Of a DNA stretch of 10,565 nt, positions 7,509-10,565 are shown one piece after another. The notes below the pieces were generated by a model. The model searched no databases and was not told the DNA's origin. It saw only the letters and a list, made by a program, of their open reading frames with translations. The stretch is taken from positions 1 through 10,565 of the forward strand of contig CAIWVT010000148.1 of the NCBI GenBank assembly GCA_903916135.1. The letters are read 5' to 3'. A program made the translations under genes and the position numbers. Source of the stretch: an uncultured bacterium (GTDB lineage Bacteria; Bacteroidota; Bacteroidia; Bacteroidales; CAIWKO01). The number at the start of each line of letters is the position of its first letter. The stretch's first letter is position 1.

Positions 7509-8414
7509 TTATTGCCGCGGATGAAATTGGATGATAACATCGCGGAGGAATTCGCGGTCGAGATGGGTATAAATCTCCGTAGTGGTGATGGATTCGTGTC
7601 CCAACATATCCTGAACGGCACGCAAATCTGCCCCGCGCTCGATAAGATGTGTGGCAAAAGAATGTCGAAATGTGTGGGGGCTGATGGTTTTTTTTAAGCC
7701 AATTTTCTCGGCTAAACCTTTAATAATCTTAAATATCATGTCGCGGGTCAGCTTGCTTCCCCTATTGCTCAAAAATAAAACATCTTGATTGCCTTTTTTG
7801 ATTTCCTGATGACAGCGAATTTCTTCCAAATAAATTTTTATGTGTTTTTGCGCCGTCCTGCCAATCGGCACCATGCGTTCCTTGTCGCCTTTTCCAATAA
7901 CACGAATGAAAGAGGATGAGAAATATAAATTTGAAATTTTCAGGTTGGTGAGTTCGCTCACACGCAATCCACATCCATATAAAGTCTCCAAAATAGCTTT
8001 GTTTCGTTGCCCTTGCAAATTGCTCAAATCTATGGCACTTATCAGTTGATTAATTTCTTCTAAACTCAAAGTGTCGGGTAATTTGCGTCCTAAACGCGGA
8101 AATTCAACCAATTCGGTCGGGTTGACGCGAATAATATCTTCCAAAATCAAAAAATTGAAAAACGAACGCAAGCCCGAAAGAATCCGCGCTTGGGAATGCG
8201 CACTCATCCCCAATTTATTGATCCACGTGATGAAATCTTTTAAGTGAGAAAGCTCAACATCAGAAGGCGACACATCCAGATTTACATAATCCAAATATTG
8301 AACAAATTTAGCAATATCAAACAAATAGGATTCGATAGAATTATCCGATAAGGATTTTTCAAGCTTCAGATAGGCTTTATATCCACGTATATAGGTCGTA
8401 AATTTCGATACCAT
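7509..8414 (-). CDS. xerD: Site-specific tyrosine recombinase XerD
   Basis: XerD acts with a partner recombinase (or alone) at dif to resolve chromosome dimers at division. The 301-residue length is close to the usual 298. The N-terminal SAM-like DNA-binding domain spans about 5-92 (YLKLEKSLSDNSIESY), and the catalytic domain about 110-300. All catalytic residues are visible: Arg151 in GLRVSEL, Lys175 in GKGDKER, His247 and Arg250 in SPHTFRHSF, His273 in LGHES, and Tyr282 in IYTHLD. The FHPR motif close to the C-terminus is typical of Xer proteins rather than of phage or transposon integrases. No integrase cargo, attachment repeats or excisionase lie nearby, which supports a housekeeping role. 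The gene follows the LutA-type gene by 45 bases. XerC versus XerD cannot be fully settled by eye; length and ending favour XerD. Confidence 0.92.
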   Translation of the reverse strand: MVSKFTTYIRGYKAYLKLEKSLSDNSIESYLFDIAKFVQYLDYVNLDVSPSDVELSHLKDFITWINKLGMSAHSQARILSGLRSFFNFLILEDIIRVNPTELVEFPRLGRKLPDTLSLEEINQLISAIDLSNLQGQRNKAILETLYGCGLRVSELTNLKISNLYFSSSFIRVIGKGDKERMVPIGRTAQKHIKIYLEEIRCHQEIKKGNQDVLFLSNRGSKLTRDMIFKIIKGLAEKIGLKKTISPHTFRHSFATHLIERGADLRAVQDMLGHESITTTEIYTHLDREFLRDVIIQFHPRQ

Positions 8415-8459
8415 GTAGCCTTATTTCATCCTATAACATAAGCTGCTAACCGGAGCAGT

Positions 8460-9179
8460 TTACCAACCCGAAGCCAATATATCAACGATGTGCATCGTCT
8501 TAATAGGCAATTTTTGCTTGGTGATGTAGCCGTCAAGGTGCATCAAACACGATGCTTCGGTGCTCACGATGTACTCTGCCCCAGAATCTATTGCATTTTG
8601 CACTTTTTGCTCGCCCATGGCAGTAGAAATTTGTTCGAACTTCACCGAAAACGTGCCGCCAAAGCCGCAACAAACGTCGTTGCCCACCATTTCGTTTAGC
8701 TGCAATCCCTTCACTTTGCTGAGCAATTGGCGCGGCTGTTCTTTGATGCCATATTCTCTGAGGGCAGCGCAGGCATCGTGATAGGTGATAACAGCGTTAA
8801 ATTCGGCACCCAAATCAGTTACATGCAAAACATTCACCAAAAAATCGGAAAACTCGTAAATATTTTTCTGAATTAGTTTGTACTGATTGTGCAAAGAAGT
8901 ATTGTTGAACAATTCGGGATAATAATTGCGCACCATTCCGACGCAAGACGCCGAAGGTGCCACAATCATCCTATTGTTTGAAAAATCATGGATAAATTTC
9001 TCGCCCATTGCCTTAGCTTCGTTCCAGAAGCCGCTATTGAAAGCCATTTGACCACAACACGTCTGCTCATGGTTGTAATTTACATTCACATCAAGCTTCT
9101 CAAATATCTTCAACATATTCATTCCAATCTGTGGAAAGACCTGATCTACAAAGCATGGGATAAATAAATCAACTATCAT
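8460..9179 (-). CDS. lutA: (Fe-S)-binding CCG-domain protein, LutA/YkgE type
   Basis: A 239-residue protein made of two CCG (cysteine-rich) domains, as found in LutA/YkgE and in heterodisulfide reductase subunit B. First domain: Cys9 in IPCFVDQ, Cys41-Cys42 in TCCGQ and Cys79 in SCVGM. Second domain: Cys137 in YHDACAALREYG, Cys170-Cys171 in CCGFGGTF and Cys211 in EASCLMH. The full cysteine set and the start MIVDLFIPCFVDQ match the LutA family at its normal length (about 240). In Bacillus subtilis, LutA works with LutB and LutC in L-lactate oxidation to pyruvate. Neither partner is beside it here, so its role as a lactate enzyme subunit is unproven, and the symbol reflects family similarity. 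It may head a unit with xerD. It is divergent from truA, with a possible -7 box in the shared gap. Confidence 0.86.
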   Translation of the reverse strand: MIVDLFIPCFVDQVFPQIGMNMLKIFEKLDVNVNYNHEQTCCGQMAFNSGFWNEAKAMGEKFIHDFSNNRMIVAPSASCVGMVRNYYPELFNNTSLHNQYKLIQKNIYEFSDFLVNVLHVTDLGAEFNAVITYHDACAALREYGIKEQPRQLLSKVKGLQLNEMVGNDVCCGFGGTFSVKFEQISTAMGEQKVQNAIDSGAEYIVSTEASCLMHLDGYITKQKLPIKTMHIVDILASGW

Positions 9180-9205
9180 AAAATAATTTTTGGTTTAAAA
9201 AAAAA

Positions 9206-9213
9206 CAAATGTA
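9206..9213 (-). promoter_or_regulatory. Possible -7 box for the lutA-type gene
   Basis: The minus strand reads TACATTTG, which fits TAnnTTTG. Transcription would begin near 9199, about 20 bases before the ATG at 9179. I see no TTTG at the matching -33 position (about 9233-9237), so this is a weak call based on motif and placement. Confidence 0.33.
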
Positions 9214-9235
9214 CTGATAAATTTAAAGTTTTATG

Positions 9236-9243
9236 TAATTTTG
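9236..9243 (+). promoter_or_regulatory. Possible -7 box for truA
   Basis: TAATTTTG fits TAnnTTTG and lies 22 bases before the truA ATG, predicting a start near 9250 and a leader of about 16 bases. The -33 region around 9212-9216 lacks TTTG. A promoter is required somewhere in this gap because lutA is divergent. Confidence 0.4.
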
Positions 9244-9265
9244 ATGAAATTTTATTAGACATTTT

Positions 9266-10021
9266 ATGCACATACGCTATTTTGTAAAATTAATGTACGA
9301 CGGAACTGCCTATCACGGCTGGCAATCGCAAACCAATGCTGTGAGTGTGCAGGAGCTTTTGCAGAAATCTTTCAGTTTGATTTTGCGTCAAACCATAGAG
9401 CTGTATGGTTGTGGCAGAACCGATACGGGAGTTCACGCGCGAGAATATTATGCACATTTCGATGTGGAAGAAAAAATTCCGCAATTAGAAAACGTTATGT
9501 ATAAGATGAATTCGCTCCTGCCACATGATATTGTTATTGAGAACATTCAAGAAGTAAAAAGTGATGTTCACGCTCGTTTTTCGGCTATCAAACGCACCTA
9601 TAAATATTATATGAGCCAAAAACGCGACCCCTTTTCGCTCCATTTCGAATATTTTTTTAGTCAGAAGCTTGATTTAGACTTGATGAATACCGCATGTAAT
9701 TTTATGATGTTGTATAAAGATTTTTCGTGTTTTTCGAAATCGAATACGCAAGTGAACAACTATATTTGCGATATTAGTGAAGCTGTATGGACTTTGGAAG
9801 GCGGCAAACTTGTTTTTACGATTTCTGCCAACCGTTTTTTGCGCAATATGGTTCGCGCCATTGTTGGAACGATGATAGAGATAGGCTTAGGCAAAATAAA
9901 TTTGGATGAGTTTCGCCAGATTATTGCTCACGGCAATCGCTCCGATGCGGGGGCTTCGGTGCCTGCCAAAGGCTTGTTTTTATTTCGTGTGGAATATCCT
10001 GAAACGGATGAAATTGTTTAA
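9266..10021 (+). CDS. truA: tRNA pseudouridine(38-40) synthase TruA
   Basis: TruA converts uridines 38, 39 and 40 in the anticodon arm of many tRNAs to pseudouridine. The 251-residue protein is of normal length. Its first strand, YFVKLMYDGTAYHGWQSQ (5-22), is the family opening. The catalytic aspartate is Asp53 within GCGRTDTGVHA (48-58). RTYKYY (110-115) and NRFLRNMVRAIVGTMIEIG (189-207) are the conserved second-domain motifs, and SVPAKGLFL (231-239) is close to the usual APAxGLxL. All expected motifs are intact. The ATG at 9266 is the natural start, with a possible -7 box just upstream. It is divergent from the lutA-type gene and appears to be transcribed alone. I found no convincing intrinsic terminator after it. 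Confidence 0.96.
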   Translation: MHIRYFVKLMYDGTAYHGWQSQTNAVSVQELLQKSFSLILRQTIELYGCGRTDTGVHAREYYAHFDVEEKIPQLENVMYKMNSLLPHDIVIENIQEVKSDVHARFSAIKRTYKYYMSQKRDPFSLHFEYFFSQKLDLDLMNTACNFMMLYKDFSCFSKSNTQVNNYICDISEAVWTLEGGKLVFTISANRFLRNMVRAIVGTMIEIGLGKINLDEFRQIIAHGNRSDAGASVPAKGLFLFRVEYPETDEIV

Positions 10022-10116
10022 TTTTCGGATGTTGGCAAACGTTTTCGCCTGTTAGGTATTTATCCGCAGGATTTTATATGTCGTTTGTGATGAATGAAAT
10101 GGGATGGAGTTTTGGA

Positions 10117-10170
10117 GTGCCTAAAGTACTTCAAGTACTTAAAGTGCCTAAAGTACTTAAAGTACTTAAA
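10117..10170. repeat. 9-bp minisatellite, six units (two copies of a 27-bp block)
   Basis: Six head-to-tail 9-base units fill this stretch: GTGCCTAAA, GTACTTCAA, GTACTTAAA, GTGCCTAAA, GTACTTAAA, GTACTTAAA, followed by a decayed GTTCAAAGA. Units 1-3 and 4-6 form two 27-base blocks that differ at one base (the C of GTACTTCAA), suggesting a block duplication. Most junctions create the palindrome AAGTACTT. The array lies in the 215-base gap between truA and the PIN gene. On the plus strand one frame reads V-P-K-V-L-Q-V-L-K and another reads L-K-Y-F-K-Y-L-K. Since the unit length is a multiple of three, copy-number changes would not break an overlapping frame. The rest of the gap holds no other recognisable feature. 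Confidence 0.9.
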
Positions 10171-10236
10171 GTTCAAAGAATAGAAGATAGTTTATTGGGG
10201 ATATTGGCAGTAAAAGAAGGTACTACATAAATTTTA

Positions 10237-10565
10237 TTATGGAGTAAAAAAGTCAGTAAAGCCTTTTTTTGATAAACCATCCTTCAGCACTTTATCGCCT
10301 GTCCACAAGGTAAGATGTAATTCGATGGCAAGCGCAACAAAAGGCGTATCGCTTACATCAATGTCTTTACACAACTCAAATGCGACTTTTCTGCTTTTTG
10401 CGGATATAGTTTCTATCGGAACAAAGCTAATATTTTCTATTATACCATTAAAATAGGTATAAAAATCCACTTCATTAAGTTTCGTATGCTTCAAAATTTT
10501 GTGTTTATGTTTAAACAATTCTGTTATCACAAAATTCGGACAATAAAATATATGATTGCTTTCCA
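10237..10565 (-). CDS. PIN-domain protein (putative ribonuclease), 5' end cut by window edge
   Basis: The frame ends at the stop at 10237-10239 and remains open to the right edge, so at least 109 residues are visible and the N-terminus is missing. PIN domains are metal-dependent RNases, often toxins of VapBC-type modules. Visible features: YCPNFVITELFKH, whose Glu fits the second conserved acidic residue; DIDVSDTPFVALAIEL, with the central acidic Asp pair; and LWTGDKVL, with the late Asp, typical of the PIN fold. The first aspartate (usually DTNxL) should lie beyond the edge. A GTG at 10528-10530 is inside the domain and is unlikely to be the start, because family-like sequence (SNHIFYCPNF) continues upstream in frame. 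Any antitoxin would be expected upstream, outside the window. Toxin status is therefore not established. Confidence 0.82.
   Translation of the reverse strand, partial: ESNHIFYCPNFVITELFKHKHKILKHTKLNEVDFYTYFNGIIENISFVPIETISAKSRKVAFELCKDIDVSDTPFVALAIELHLTLWTGDKVLKDGLSKKGFTDFFTP

Noticed and set aside
7509..8414. Tyrosine recombinase as a sign of an integrated mobile element
   Set aside because: Length, catalytic motifs and the C-terminal FHPR motif fit housekeeping Xer proteins, and there are no attachment repeats, excisionase or cargo genes nearby.
8441..8462. Hairpin CTGCT/AGCAG at the end of the lutA-type gene as a terminator
   Set aside because: On the transcribed strand the stem is only five base pairs and no T tract follows it.
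10034..10049. GGCAAACGTTTTCGCC just after truA as a terminator
   Set aside because: The symmetric core AAACGTTT leaves no loop, and there is no T run after it.
10528..10530. GTG start giving a complete 97-residue PIN protein
   Set aside because: The codon lies within the conserved CPNFVITELFKH stretch and the frame continues to the edge, so the gene is truncated rather than short.

Overview
The window looks like core chromosome of a member of the Bacteroidota. Four signs support this: gliding-type genes gldF and gldG; a secreted protein with a C-terminal type IX secretion (T9SS) sorting domain ending its chain; AT-rich gaps without Shine-Dalgarno sequences; and Bacteroidota-type promoters (TTTG, about 19 bases, TAnnTTTG), clearest in front of a tRNA gene. 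I cannot name the genus.

Left part (1-5743, minus strand). Transcription runs right to left. A short-chain dehydrogenase/reductase comes first, then gldF (ABC permease), gldG (auxiliary membrane-anchored subunit), a DUF4340 membrane-anchored protein, and dnaN (DNA polymerase III sliding clamp), which runs off the left edge about 20 codons before its end. GldF, GldG and DUF4340 look like one envelope ABC-transport unit. The ATPase is not in the window. dnaN has a possible promoter of its own.

Middle (5847-6733, plus strand). A complete tRNA-Lys(UUU) gene has a near-ideal promoter and an intrinsic terminator. It is followed by a secreted rhodanese-domain protein with a T9SS sorting domain, whose -7 box repeats that of the tRNA.

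Right-middle (6763-9179, minus strand). A LutA/YkgE-type CCG-domain iron-sulfur protein is followed by the tyrosine recombinase xerD and a six-helix membrane protein that resembles the Mpv17/PMP22 family. The gaps are short, so they could be cotranscribed, but their functions do not obviously connect.

Right end (9266-10565). truA (tRNA pseudouridine synthase A) is divergent from lutA. Beyond it lies a gap with a six-unit 9-bp minisatellite, set within a small open frame of doubtful status. Last is a PIN-domain protein on the minus strand whose N-terminus lies beyond the right edge.

Most of the window is ordinary housekeeping sequence, and I do not see a convincing new multi-gene system. The items most worth a second look are the in-frame minisatellite, the rhodanese/T9SS protein, the Mpv17-like protein, and the linkage of gldFG-DUF4340 to dnaN. 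No stretch longer than 300 bases lacks a gene; the longest gap is 10022-10236.
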